DNA from: Peribacillus frigoritolerans
Lineage (GTDB): Bacteria > Bacillota > Bacilli > Bacillales > DSM-1321
Length of the DNA stretch: 64,000 bases
Assembly (NCBI RefSeq): GCF_040250305.1
Contig: NZ_CP158190.1
Span: 2,140,001 to 2,204,000, forward strand
Direction of reading: 5' to 3'
The notes below the pieces were generated by a model. That model saw only the letters and a list, made by a program, of their open reading frames with translations. It searched no databases and was not told the origin of the DNA. Position numbers and translations under genes: made by a program. Below, piece after piece: positions 25,570 through 34,480 of the stretch (position 1 is its first letter; every line of letters starts with the position of its first letter).

Positions 25570-26493
25570 ATGATAGAGCGTCAAATTCAATTTTATAGTG
25601 AAGGTTACAAATTAGATGGCACAGTGTATCTTCCAGACGATTATAAAAAAGGAGAAAAAAGACCGGCTATTATTCCGAATTCTGGATATCAAGGGTTTAA
25701 TGAATTTTATCCAAAGTTATTTGCGAAAAATTTAACAGCGGCAGGTTATGTCTGCTTTGGATTTGATTATCGGAGCTTCGCAAAAAGTGAAGGTGAAGAA
25801 GGTCGCGTTATTTTGGATGAGCAGGTAGAAGATATTCAAAATGCGATAACATTCCTCTCCCTCCAGGAAGAAGTAGATTCAGATAGAATAGGATTAATAG
25901 GTTGGGGTATGGGCGGTTCGAATGTGGTCCGTGTGGCCGCAAGAGACAAACGGGTTAAGGCAGTTTCAGCACTAAATGGTTTTTATAATGGTCAAAGATG
26001 GTTACGCTCTATTCATTCCTACGTTGAATGGAATGAAATCTTGAAAACGGTTGAAAAAGATCGAGAACAACGGGTATTAACTGGGAAGTCCCAACTTGCA
26101 AGTACGTTTATTCATTATCCGCTTGATCCGGCCACAGCGGATTATGTTGAAAAGGAACTGGCCGTTCTGTCCCCATTTGGTAAGCAGACAGTATTGCAGT
26201 TTACAGACTCAATAATTAGCATGAACGCAGAATTAGAAGTGAAAAATGTAACGGTGCCGCTTTTCATTGCCCATGGAAAAGAAAACTTATTACATCCGCT
26301 TGATGAGGCAAATGAACTGTACGAAGCAGCAAATGAACCGAAAAAACTTTATATAATAAATGGTAAGCATAATGATTTCATGTATCATGAGCATGAAGTT
26401 TTCCAAGATTTAATTGAAACGCTTAAAGCTTTCTTTGGTGAAATTCTAATAAAAAAGGAAGAAAATATTAAAGTCATCCAAATGCAAGGGTAA
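25570..26493 (+). CDS. Alpha/beta hydrolase-fold protein lacking the usual nucleophile serine
   Basis: 307-residue dienelactone-hydrolase/acyl-peptidase-like alpha/beta hydrolase: NSGYQGFNEFYP oxyanion region, FDYRSFAKSEG, a nucleophile elbow LIGWGMGG, HGKENLLHP and a late histidine in GKHNDF. The elbow reads G-W-G-M-G, so the residue expected to be Ser (or Cys) is G113; the enzyme may be inactive or use another mechanism. First gene after a sigma-54 promoter, followed by a tandem nitrilase gene. TTGGAGG precedes the ATG. Confidence 0.8.
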   Translation: MIERQIQFYSEGYKLDGTVYLPDDYKKGEKRPAIIPNSGYQGFNEFYPKLFAKNLTAAGYVCFGFDYRSFAKSEGEEGRVILDEQVEDIQNAITFLSLQEEVDSDRIGLIGWGMGGSNVVRVAARDKRVKAVSALNGFYNGQRWLRSIHSYVEWNEILKTVEKDREQRVLTGKSQLASTFIHYPLDPATADYVEKELAVLSPFGKQTVLQFTDSIISMNAELEVKNVTVPLFIAHGKENLLHPLDEANELYEAANEPKKLYIINGKHNDFMYHEHEVFQDLIETLKAFFGEILIKKEENIKVIQMQG

Positions 26494-26570
26494 AATAGAT
26501 AATCGCGTGACAGGTGGCAAATTATTTTGTCATCTGTCTTTTCATATTTTGAATCAAAAGGAGCAACTTT

Positions 26571-28340
26571 ATGGATAATAAGCATCCTTTCAAAGCAGCC
26601 ATTATTGAGTTTAATCCACTATTAAATCAATTGGACAACAATATTGATCATTTGCTTGAGGCGGTAACAGAAGCAGCGAAGAATGGAGCTAAATTAATTG
26701 TCACACCGGAAATGGCTACAACAGGCTATCATTACGAGAATCGTCAGTCTATACTTCCATTTGCAGATACGATCCCGGGGAAAACCACTAAACGTTTTGA
26801 AGAAATCGCAAACTTTTACGATACACATATTATCATAGGGATGGCGGAGGTAGATGAAGAAGACGGACTTTGCTATAATTCGGCTGCGCTTGTTGGTCCT
26901 ATGGGATATATCGGAAAATACAGGAAAGTGCATCAATGGGCAACAGAAGATAGCTGGGCACATTGGGGGGACATGGGCATTCCGGTATACGAGACGTCTA
27001 TTGGGAGGATTGCAGTCATTATTTGTATGGATTCAAGCTATTTTGAATCGGCCCGGATCGTTGCTGTGAAGGGAGCGGATATTCTTTGCTTTCCGACGAA
27101 TTCAACAGGTGGATCGCTTTCGATGCTGCAGGCATGGGCTGAAATGAACGGTCTGTACGTCATTGGTGCGAATCGTTCCAATACAGAAACCGATTACCAT
27201 ATGATCGGTGCAAGTGCCATTTGGTCACCTTTAGGTAGGAAACTTGCTGAAACCCCATACGTAGAAAAAAGTCACACGAGAGATGAGACAGTCATTTTAT
27301 ATGCGGATATTGACCCTGCTTTATATGAAAATCCCGCAAAAAAAAGAATAGAAAAACGAAAGCCAGACCTATATTCTGATTTAATGTTGCACGTCGGACC
27401 TTGGGAGTATAAAAAATCACCATCAAAGCAAATGGATACCGGGACTTATGAAAAAAAGACTTCTACTGCTTTATTGCAGTATGAACCGGTAATAGGAGAT
27501 AAAAAAGAAAATCTTAAGAAAATAAAAAACCTCCTGGCGGATGCTAGCTTCAAGGCTAAAAAACAAAAAAGCTTGTTATCACTAGTTATTTGCCCGGAAC
27601 TTTCCTTAACAGGTCCCGTTAATTCACTTAGCCCTGAGGAAATCCGCAAACTTGCTGAACCCATATATGGAGAAACCATAAGAGAAATGAGAATGCTTTC
27701 AACTGAATATCAAATTAATATCATTTTTGGTATGATAGAGGAAGAAAAGAATCTCCTTTATAATACAGTGGTTCTTCTGACGCCAGAGGACGATAGGGTT
27801 ACCAAAGCCCGTAAAATTCATTTGTCAGAATCGGACGAACGCTGGGCCTCTGCCGGTTGGGAAATGGTAGTAGCAAATGTAACGGATATAGGGCGTGTGG
27901 GCCTTATAGTCGGTAGTGATGCTGCATATCCTGAGGTAGCGGGCATTATTGCCGTAAAACGTGCCGATTTTATTGCCATCCCCTCATGCTGGCATGGTGA
28001 ATTTGGTGCAACACTGGCGCTTCCTGAAAAAATGATGGAAAATAAGTTTCCGATAAATTCGATGACGACATGGGACGCCACGGCAAGATTTTCGCAAACA
28101 AAAACACTCATTGCGAATTTTATAGGTTCAGATATTGATTGTAAAGGTGGGAGTGCCGTTTATACACCTGATCCGATTTATGGAAGTGACATTCCCGTAG
28201 TTGCCTCTTCTCACAGTGAAGAGGTATTGATAGTGGCTAATTCTAAAATGGGACAAAATTGGTGGTTTGATCAGCATAAGCTATTACTATCAAGAAGGCC
28301 GATTTTTTATCGGGAACTGGTAAAGAAGTTACAAATGTAA
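26571..28340 (+). CDS. Tandem-domain carbon-nitrogen hydrolase (nitrilase superfamily)
   Basis: 589 residues, twice the usual length, with two nitrilase folds. Domain 1 (~8-260) has the full triad E47 (TPEMATTG), K119 (YRKVHQW) and C152 (ICMDSS). Domain 2 (~300-570) keeps E343 (CPELSLTG) and K415 (ARKIHL), but the cysteine position reads V-G-S-D, i.e. G448, so it is predicted inactive. The family cleaves amides, nitriles or ureido groups. It sits 77 bases after the alpha/beta hydrolase gene and likely shares its sigma-54 promoter. AAAAGGAG precedes the ATG. Substrate unknown. Confidence 0.88.
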   Translation: MDNKHPFKAAIIEFNPLLNQLDNNIDHLLEAVTEAAKNGAKLIVTPEMATTGYHYENRQSILPFADTIPGKTTKRFEEIANFYDTHIIIGMAEVDEEDGLCYNSAALVGPMGYIGKYRKVHQWATEDSWAHWGDMGIPVYETSIGRIAVIICMDSSYFESARIVAVKGADILCFPTNSTGGSLSMLQAWAEMNGLYVIGANRSNTETDYHMIGASAIWSPLGRKLAETPYVEKSHTRDETVILYADIDPALYENPAKKRIEKRKPDLYSDLMLHVGPWEYKKSPSKQMDTGTYEKKTSTALLQYEPVIGDKKENLKKIKNLLADASFKAKKQKSLLSLVICPELSLTGPVNSLSPEEIRKLAEPIYGETIREMRMLSTEYQINIIFGMIEEEKNLLYNTVVLLTPEDDRVTKARKIHLSESDERWASAGWEMVVANVTDIGRVGLIVGSDAAYPEVAGIIAVKRADFIAIPSCWHGEFGATLALPEKMMENKFPINSMTTWDATARFSQTKTLIANFIGSDIDCKGGSAVYTPDPIYGSDIPVVASSHSEEVLIVANSKMGQNWWFDQHKLLLSRRPIFYRELVKKLQM

Positions 28341-28349
28341 GCGCTTTGA
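28336..28349 (+). promoter_or_regulatory. Candidate cre site before the sensor kinase gene
   Basis: TGTAAGCGCTTTGA matches the cre consensus except at position 13. It overlaps the nitrilase stop codon and precedes the two-component regulator genes. Confidence 0.45.
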
Positions 28350-28475
28350 ATCGTTAGTATACTTTAATAATAGGTAACAATTAAAAGTGAGGGTGTTAAG
28401 AAGCACAAATAAAAAGTAATTTAATAACAATGTATAAAGTGCTTTTTTCATTTCTCACATATCGAGGTTTTGTAA

Positions 28476-30602
28476 ATGAAAGTATTTCAATCAAGGCTAA
28501 TGAAGCGTTATGTAACTATTGTTTTAGTTGTCATTTTGTTTGTACTGTCCTCTCTTTATTTGATTGCCATACATGTAATGAATGGATCTGTACGGTCACA
28601 AATGGAATATCGAGATGAACTTATAGCCAAAACCCTTGGCAACCAAACAGAGAATATCTTCAAAAATTCAATTTCCGATATGAGACAGGTATCGCCCATT
28701 GTTACAAATATTGATAACAAAGCAGAGAATGCTTTTCATGTAGAAATAGAGACGATTTTGGCACAGGATCCACTTTATCTGTTCATAGAAGTATATAAAG
28801 AGAATCAGTTGAACCAACGTATTCCGAATGTACCATTTTCTGATTTTATTGAAAATGGTACTATTTTAAAAAGGCTCAGCTGGAGTCAGACAAGCTATAT
28901 TTCAAATATGATGGAACTGCCTGACGGCCGCAAGACCATTGCGATTGCATATCCATCCATTAATGAAAAGGGAGAATTTAAGGGGAGTGTAGTCGCTTAT
29001 TTAAATTTAAACATTTTATCAGAACACCTTCAAAAATTTGCAATCGGGGAAGAGGGTGTGAATGCAATAATTGACCGCAATGGAACAATTATTGCACATA
29101 CCGACCAAAGTTATATTGGCAAATCCATTAAAAATCATGAAGTTGGGATTCATCTTCAAAAAGAAGATATAGATATTTGGAATGGCGAGATTTTCAACAA
29201 AGAAATGGCCATTGCGTATCGGCCCATTCTCTTGGGAGATATTAGTTTGATTGTGGGAGAACCGATTAAACAAGCGCTAAAGCCTGCACGAGTGGTCCAA
29301 AGTTTACTTTTACAAGGTTTTTCCATCGTTTTCATTATCGCAATAGGACTTGCTATGTTCAGTGCATCAAGAGTGATTCTTCCTGTCACGAAGCTCATCA
29401 AGCATGTACAAGAATATAAAGTAGGTAAGCGTAAAGAATTCATTAAAGTGAAAACAAATGATGAAATTGAGGAATTATCGATTGTATTATCAGAGATGGC
29501 AACGGAATTGAGGGAAAAAGAAAGAAGTATGTTTTATATCCTGGAGTCCATTCCATATTGTGTTATTACTACGGACAAGGATGGTAGGATTATGACCTTC
29601 AATAAAGGAGCAGAAGATTTAATGCTTTATAGCCGGGAAGAAGTATTAAATCAGCTTATTTTTAATTTGCCGATAATACATGATATACAAGAGTTCGTTC
29701 TTTTAAAAACGTTTAATGCAGGGAAGTCTTTTGAAGAAGTAGAAAGCTATATTATTGATAAAGAAAAGGGGTATCATGATGTCCGTATTTATGCATCTCT
29801 TCTTAAAGGAGAACAAGATGAGTACATCGGCGCCATTCTTGTTATTCGTGATGTAAGTGAAGTGAAGAAGCTTGAAGAATACTTAAAACAAAGTGAACGG
29901 CTAGCATCCCTTGGTGAGCTCACTGCTGGGATTGCCCATGAAATAAAAAATCCTTTAAGTATTATTCAGGTTGCTGCAGAAACAATTCGCCTACAAATAG
30001 AAGATGAATTTAAAGAAAAAGAAGTGATTGATGAATTGACAGGAGATATTTTAACAGCCTCTGATCGCATGAACAAACTGTTAACTGATTTTCTGAAGCT
30101 AACGAAAGATGATGAATATAACAATCATGTTCTGACAGATTTGGTTATGATTACTGATGAATTGCTTAATTTATTAAGAAGAAAATTTAATGATGCAAAC
30201 CTTATGGTCACAACCGAATACAATTTTAGTAAAGCTCCCGTTTTGGGGGACCGGCATAAATTGACACAATTGCTTTTAAATATATTTTTGAACAGTATTC
30301 AAGCGATAAAAGATGAGGGTAATATTCATGTTGCGCTTAAAGAGAAAGGGGCATATTGGCAGCTTTCCATTTCGGATACCGGAGAAGGCATTAGGAAAGA
30401 AAAATTAAACTGGGTCTTCAATCCGTTTTATTCCACGAAACCAGAGGGAACAGGTTTAGGTTTATCTATTGCTCACGAAATTATAGTTCAACATGGTGGG
30501 AAGATATGGGCGGAAAGCGTATTCTCTCAAGGAACCACAATACATATTGAAATACTAAAACATGAGGAGAATGAATATGAAGAGCATTCTGTTTGTGGAT
30601 GA
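28476..30602 (+). CDS. Membrane sensor histidine kinase (NtrB/AtoS-like) with extracellular sensor and PAS domain
   Basis: 708 residues. Order: membrane segment at ~15-36, extracellular Cache-like sensor (~40-270), second membrane segment (~275-300), HAMP, PAS (~350-460, SIPYCVITTDKDGRIMTFN), HisKA with phospho-acceptor in TAGIAHEIKNPLS (H about 487) and HATPase (DTGEGI, GTGLGLSI). The gene overlaps the response regulator gene by 26 bases. The extracellular sensor suggests detection of an external substrate, perhaps the one handled by the flanking sigma-54-controlled enzymes. Confidence 0.9.
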   Translation: MKVFQSRLMKRYVTIVLVVILFVLSSLYLIAIHVMNGSVRSQMEYRDELIAKTLGNQTENIFKNSISDMRQVSPIVTNIDNKAENAFHVEIETILAQDPLYLFIEVYKENQLNQRIPNVPFSDFIENGTILKRLSWSQTSYISNMMELPDGRKTIAIAYPSINEKGEFKGSVVAYLNLNILSEHLQKFAIGEEGVNAIIDRNGTIIAHTDQSYIGKSIKNHEVGIHLQKEDIDIWNGEIFNKEMAIAYRPILLGDISLIVGEPIKQALKPARVVQSLLLQGFSIVFIIAIGLAMFSASRVILPVTKLIKHVQEYKVGKRKEFIKVKTNDEIEELSIVLSEMATELREKERSMFYILESIPYCVITTDKDGRIMTFNKGAEDLMLYSREEVLNQLIFNLPIIHDIQEFVLLKTFNAGKSFEEVESYIIDKEKGYHDVRIYASLLKGEQDEYIGAILVIRDVSEVKKLEEYLKQSERLASLGELTAGIAHEIKNPLSIIQVAAETIRLQIEDEFKEKEVIDELTGDILTASDRMNKLLTDFLKLTKDDEYNNHVLTDLVMITDELLNLLRRKFNDANLMVTTEYNFSKAPVLGDRHKLTQLLLNIFLNSIQAIKDEGNIHVALKEKGAYWQLSISDTGEGIRKEKLNWVFNPFYSTKPEGTGLGLSIAHEIIVQHGGKIWAESVFSQGTTIHIEILKHEENEYEEHSVCG

Positions 30603-31992
30603 TGAAATTAGACTTTTGCGTGTTCTATCATTGTCATTTCGCAAGAAGGGATATGAAGTAATTCTTGCTGCCAATGGACAAGAAGCACGAAGAAGAATGA
30701 AAGAAGACGGCCCCAACCTTGTTTTCCTCGATTTAAATCTTCCAGATGCAAATGGTTTGGAACTTTTAGAGGAATTCATGGCACTCTATCCTCAAAAGGT
30801 ATTTGTCATCATGACGGCTTATGGCGATATAGAAAGCGCTGTATCCGCTATAAGGGCAGGTGCATTTGATTATTTAGAAAAACCAGCGAAACTAGAGGAA
30901 ATAGAACTTGTTATTAACAGAGCTTATACACTACTTGAAGTAAAACAAGAGAATATCCAACTGAAAAGTCAGTTAAACAAACTTGAATCTATAGAGGGCT
31001 TTATTAGTATAAGCAAGCAAATGAAGCAGATTTACGAATTAATTGAACGTGTCTCCGCCACTGATGCAACGGTTCTTCTTCATGGGGAAAGCGGAACAGG
31101 TAAAAGTATGATCGCCAAGATGATTCATTCCTTAAGTGATCGCAATAACGGTCAATTCATTGCTGTAAACTGCGCTGCTATCCCTGAAAATTTGCTGGAA
31201 AGCGAGATTTTCGGTTATGAAAAGGGTGCATTTACCGGTGCCACAGCAAGTCGTGCAGGGAAATTTGAAGCAGCACAAAATGGTACTATCTTCTTGGATG
31301 AAATTGGCGAAGTGCCACTTACGCTTCAAGCTAAGCTTCTTCAAGTCGTGCAGGAGAAATCCTTCATGCGTCTTGGTAGCAATCAATTAAAACAAGTAGA
31401 CGTTCGAATTATTTCTGCAACAAATCGTAATTTGAAACAAATGGTACAAGAGGGGAATTTCCGTGAAGATTTGTATTATCGCTTGAATATTATAGATATG
31501 CATATTCCGGCACTTAGAGAAAGAAAAGAAGATGTTCCCCTTCTGGTTGGGGAATTTTTGGAGAAGCACCGTAAAAAAATGAAGAAAAATTTTCGAGTGT
31601 CACCTCAGCTTATGAATATATTGAAAGCATATGAATGGCCAGGAAATGTTCGGGAGCTTCAAAATGCCGTTGAGCGAGCAGCAGTTTTATGTAAGGAGGA
31701 AGACTTGTCGTTACAAGATTTCCCTTCTGAAATTAGGGGATCTAGTGAAATGAATGCAGAGTTTCCTTCAATCGTTTCTTTTAATAAAAAGAGAACGCTT
31801 CCAGAACAAATGGAAGACATTGAACGGCAATTTATATTGTCTGCGGTTGAAGAGAACGATGGGCAAATTTCCGCAGCAGCCAGAGAGCTGGGAATTTCAA
31901 GACAGCGGCTATTTTACAAGATAAATAAGTATCATGAACAAATGAATAAGTCATCTGAAGAAATTAAGCAAAAAAAGGAAGAATTATTTTAA
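30577..31992 (+). CDS. Sigma-54-dependent response regulator (NtrC family)
   Basis: 471 residues. Receiver domain (1-~120) with phospho-acceptor D52 in FLDLNLPD; AAA+ domain (~145-375) with Walker A GESGTGKS, the sigma-54-contacting GAFTGA loop and FLDEIGE; Fis-type helix-turn-helix at ~430-455 (SAAARELGISRQRLFYKI). Start at 30577 follows TGAGGAG; an ATG at 30562 is part of that site. It should activate the two -24/-12 promoters that flank it (25509 and 32128), since no other sigma-54 activator is present. A terminator overlaps its stop codon. Confidence 0.93.
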   Translation: MKSILFVDDEIRLLRVLSLSFRKKGYEVILAANGQEARRRMKEDGPNLVFLDLNLPDANGLELLEEFMALYPQKVFVIMTAYGDIESAVSAIRAGAFDYLEKPAKLEEIELVINRAYTLLEVKQENIQLKSQLNKLESIEGFISISKQMKQIYELIERVSATDATVLLHGESGTGKSMIAKMIHSLSDRNNGQFIAVNCAAIPENLLESEIFGYEKGAFTGATASRAGKFEAAQNGTIFLDEIGEVPLTLQAKLLQVVQEKSFMRLGSNQLKQVDVRIISATNRNLKQMVQEGNFREDLYYRLNIIDMHIPALRERKEDVPLLVGEFLEKHRKKMKKNFRVSPQLMNILKAYEWPGNVRELQNAVERAAVLCKEEDLSLQDFPSEIRGSSEMNAEFPSIVSFNKKRTLPEQMEDIERQFILSAVEENDGQISAAARELGISRQRLFYKINKYHEQMNKSSEEIKQKKEELF

Positions 31993-32009
31993 TTCTTCTT
32001 TTTTTTCGT
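31977..32009 (+). terminator. Terminator of the two-component genes
   Basis: GGAAGAATTA / TAATTCTTC stem with a tight TTT loop and eight T; the 5' arm lies inside the last codons of the regulator gene. Confidence 0.75.
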
Positions 32010-32038
32010 TTTTCAGATGTTTTTGGCAATCCTCAAAG

Positions 32039-32080
32039 TTTGTAAAAGTATTTTTTCAAAGCGAAAAATTTTTTTACAAA
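32039..32080. promoter_or_regulatory. Long dyad, candidate activator-binding site (UAS)
   Basis: TTTGTAAAA..ATTTTTTC (32039-32057) mirrored by GAAAAAT..TTTTACAAA (32062-32080). It lies about 50-90 bases upstream of sigma-54 promoter 2, the position expected for an NtrC-type enhancer. Confidence 0.5.
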
Positions 32081-32127
32081 ATATATCAAAAAGATATGTA
32101 GAAATTGAAAAAAAGCCCATATATAGT

Positions 32128-32143
32128 TGGCATGTTACTTGCA
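32128..32143 (+). promoter_or_regulatory. Sigma-54 (-24/-12) promoter 2
   Basis: TGGCAT (32128-32133), five bases, TTGCA (32139-32143), with correct 12-base GG-GC spacing. It lies 42 bases before the DUF6282-like gene and probably drives the operon to 40657. Confidence 0.85.
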
Positions 32144-32185
32144 TTAATTTATTAAAGAATTAACTTTTAAAAAGGAGTGGCATAG

Positions 32186-33064
32186 ATGGATTTTCATCCG
32201 TTATTAGAAGGTGCAATAGAGTTACATTGCCATACGTATCCTAGTATTTTCCCAAGAAAGCAGAATGATTGGGAATTTATAGAAGACTTAAAAAAAGCTA
32301 AAATGGCAGGTGCCGTATTAAAAGCACATGAGGCATCAACTGTGGACCGCACGACATTAATCCGTTTAAAAGAGCCAGAACTTCATGTTTACGGTGGACT
32401 TGTTTTAAATGAATTTACAGGTGGCTTATCACCCAAAGCGGTTGATGCAGCAATAAGGCAAGGTGCCAAAATAATTTGGATGCCGACTATTTCAGCAAAT
32501 CAGCATTGTTGTAATTTTGCAAAAAAAAAGACCCGCTTTTTCAATAGTGAACGAAGCCTGCCCATTGAAGAAGGTTTAACTATTTTGGATGAGAATAGAC
32601 AGATAAAACCAGAAGTCATTGAAATTCTGGAACTTATCAGTGAAGCAAATATCACCCTTGCAACAGGTCATCTATCGGAAGAAGAAGTCTCTGTGTTAAT
32701 TGACGCAGCCAATGAACATCATATCGACAAGATCTTAATTCAGCATGCAGATCTAGGCATTGCCCCAGTATCAATAGAAAAGCAAAAAGAGTTTGCCAAA
32801 AAAGGCGCTATAATCGAGAAATGCTATTTAGCCTGCGGTGAGGATTTTCAAGATTTAACGATAACACAAATGGCTAAGTCAATACGGGAAATTGGTCCAG
32901 CGTCATGTGTGCTTGTAACAGATTATGGCCAAGAACACAATATTCCGCCAATAGAAGCATTAAGTCGCTTTGTCAGTGCAATGATCGAAGAAGGTATAAC
33001 AGAAACCGAGATTGAAAGGATGATCATTCATAATCCAAAGCAGCTTTTAGATATTGAAAAGTGA
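32186..33064 (+). CDS. Metal-dependent hydrolase-like protein (DUF6282 type)
   Basis: 292-residue protein resembling amidohydrolase/PHP-like TIM barrels annotated as DUF6282. ELHCHTYPS near the N-terminus gives an HxH metal pair; further ligands may be in LKAHEAS, LATGHLSEE, LIQHADLG and VTDYGQ. No signal peptide, so cytoplasmic. First gene of the operon after sigma-54 promoter 2; AAAAAGGAG precedes the ATG. The reaction (hydrolysis of a cyclic amide, lactone or ester) is unknown; the barrel fold is fairly clear. Confidence 0.7.
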   Translation: MDFHPLLEGAIELHCHTYPSIFPRKQNDWEFIEDLKKAKMAGAVLKAHEASTVDRTTLIRLKEPELHVYGGLVLNEFTGGLSPKAVDAAIRQGAKIIWMPTISANQHCCNFAKKKTRFFNSERSLPIEEGLTILDENRQIKPEVIEILELISEANITLATGHLSEEEVSVLIDAANEHHIDKILIQHADLGIAPVSIEKQKEFAKKGAIIEKCYLACGEDFQDLTITQMAKSIREIGPASCVLVTDYGQEHNIPPIEALSRFVSAMIEEGITETEIERMIIHNPKQLLDIEK

Positions 33065-33076
33065 GGATGACAAGTG

Positions 33077-34480
33077 ATGAAAGAGCAGCTATTAAGGCTT
33101 ATATATACCATCGTTCCAAAAGAAAGGGTACTGACAGATTTAGCGGAGCTTTATTCTTATAGCTTTGATGCATCATTCGGCGGATACTTGCCGGAAATCG
33201 TTATTCAACCAAAAAATAAAGTAGAAGTTGCTGACTTGGTCAAGCTTGCAAACGAATTTAAAATTCCTGTTTATCCTAGAGGAGCGGCTACCTCCTTAAG
33301 CGGGGGTTCCCTTGCTGTTGAAGGGGGCATGATTCTAGATATGTCACAATTTGAAAAAAAACTTGTGATTGACCGTGAAAATTTACTGGCAATCTCCTCA
33401 CCAAGTGTAATTACAAGTGACATACAACAAAAGGCAGAAGAGGTAGGCTTATTTTATCCACCGGACCCAAGCAGTTCCCATGTTTCAACAATTGGAGGGA
33501 ATTTGTTGGAAAATTCAAGTGGTCCAAAAGGCTTGAAATATGGTACTACGAAGGAATATGTAATTGGTTTAGAAGTTGTTACACCAACTGGAGAAATTAT
33601 TCGCACAGGAGGTCGAACGGTTAAAAATGTGACTGGCTACGATTTAACAAGGCTCATAGTTGGATCGGAAGGCACACTGGGAATTGTAACAGAAGCCATT
33701 TTGCGTCTGATACCAAAGCCGCTTGCAAGAAAAACACTTTTAGCTTCATTTGTACGAATTGCTGATTCGGGGCATGCGATAACAAAAATATTATCAAATG
33801 GAATATTACCAAGTGCGATGGAATTAATGGATAATGCATGTATTCGTGCGGTTGAAAATTACTCACCAGCAGGTTTGCCCATTGAGGCGGAAGCCATCGT
33901 CATTATTGAAGTGGATGGGCATCCAGCGGCAATCGATGAAGAAATAAAAAAATGTGAAGATATCTGTCTTTTACAAGGGGCGACTAGTGTCAAAGTGGCG
34001 AAAACAGATGCTGAGCGTGATGAGATTTGGAAAGCGCGTAAAATGGTTTCTCCAGCTATTACACAAATGGGACCAACCAAAATTTCTGAAGATGCGACAG
34101 TACCAAGAAGTCAAATCCCCGAGATGATTGAAAAGCTTTATCAAATTCGTGAGAAATATCAGTTGAACCTAGTTGTTTTTGGTCACGCGGGGGACGGTAA
34201 CCTCCATCCCAATATTATTACAGACAAGAGAAATATCGAAGAAATGAAACGTGTCGAAGATGCAGTCAGTGAAATTTTTGAAGCTGCCATCGAACTTGGC
34301 GGTACGCTTTCAGGGGAACATGGGATTGGGATATTAAAATCTCCTTATATGGAATTGGAGCTTGGATCAGATGGATTGCTAATGATGAAAAAAATTAAAG
34401 ATGCATGGGATCCAAATTCTATATTAAACCCAGGAAAAATATTTCCACAGCCTGGAAAACTAAAGGTGGAATTAACATGA
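33077..34480 (+). CDS. FAD-binding oxidase, glycolate oxidase GlcD-like
   Basis: 467-residue VAO-type flavoprotein. PRGAATSLSGGS and the GGNLLENSSGPKGLKYGTTKEYV segment bind FAD; the C-terminal FGHAGDGNLHPN and SGEHGIG motifs are those of GlcD/D-lactate dehydrogenases. It oxidises 2-hydroxy acids to 2-oxo acids. The next gene, a GlcF-like iron-sulfur protein, starts inside its stop codon (ATGA overlap), so the two form a complex. ATG 33077 is chosen over GTG 33074. Substrate unknown but likely a product of transported material. Confidence 0.87.
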   Translation: MKEQLLRLIYTIVPKERVLTDLAELYSYSFDASFGGYLPEIVIQPKNKVEVADLVKLANEFKIPVYPRGAATSLSGGSLAVEGGMILDMSQFEKKLVIDRENLLAISSPSVITSDIQQKAEEVGLFYPPDPSSSHVSTIGGNLLENSSGPKGLKYGTTKEYVIGLEVVTPTGEIIRTGGRTVKNVTGYDLTRLIVGSEGTLGIVTEAILRLIPKPLARKTLLASFVRIADSGHAITKILSNGILPSAMELMDNACIRAVENYSPAGLPIEAEAIVIIEVDGHPAAIDEEIKKCEDICLLQGATSVKVAKTDAERDEIWKARKMVSPAITQMGPTKISEDATVPRSQIPEMIEKLYQIREKYQLNLVVFGHAGDGNLHPNIITDKRNIEEMKRVEDAVSEIFEAAIELGGTLSGEHGIGILKSPYMELELGSDGLLMMKKIKDAWDPNSILNPGKIFPQPGKLKVELT

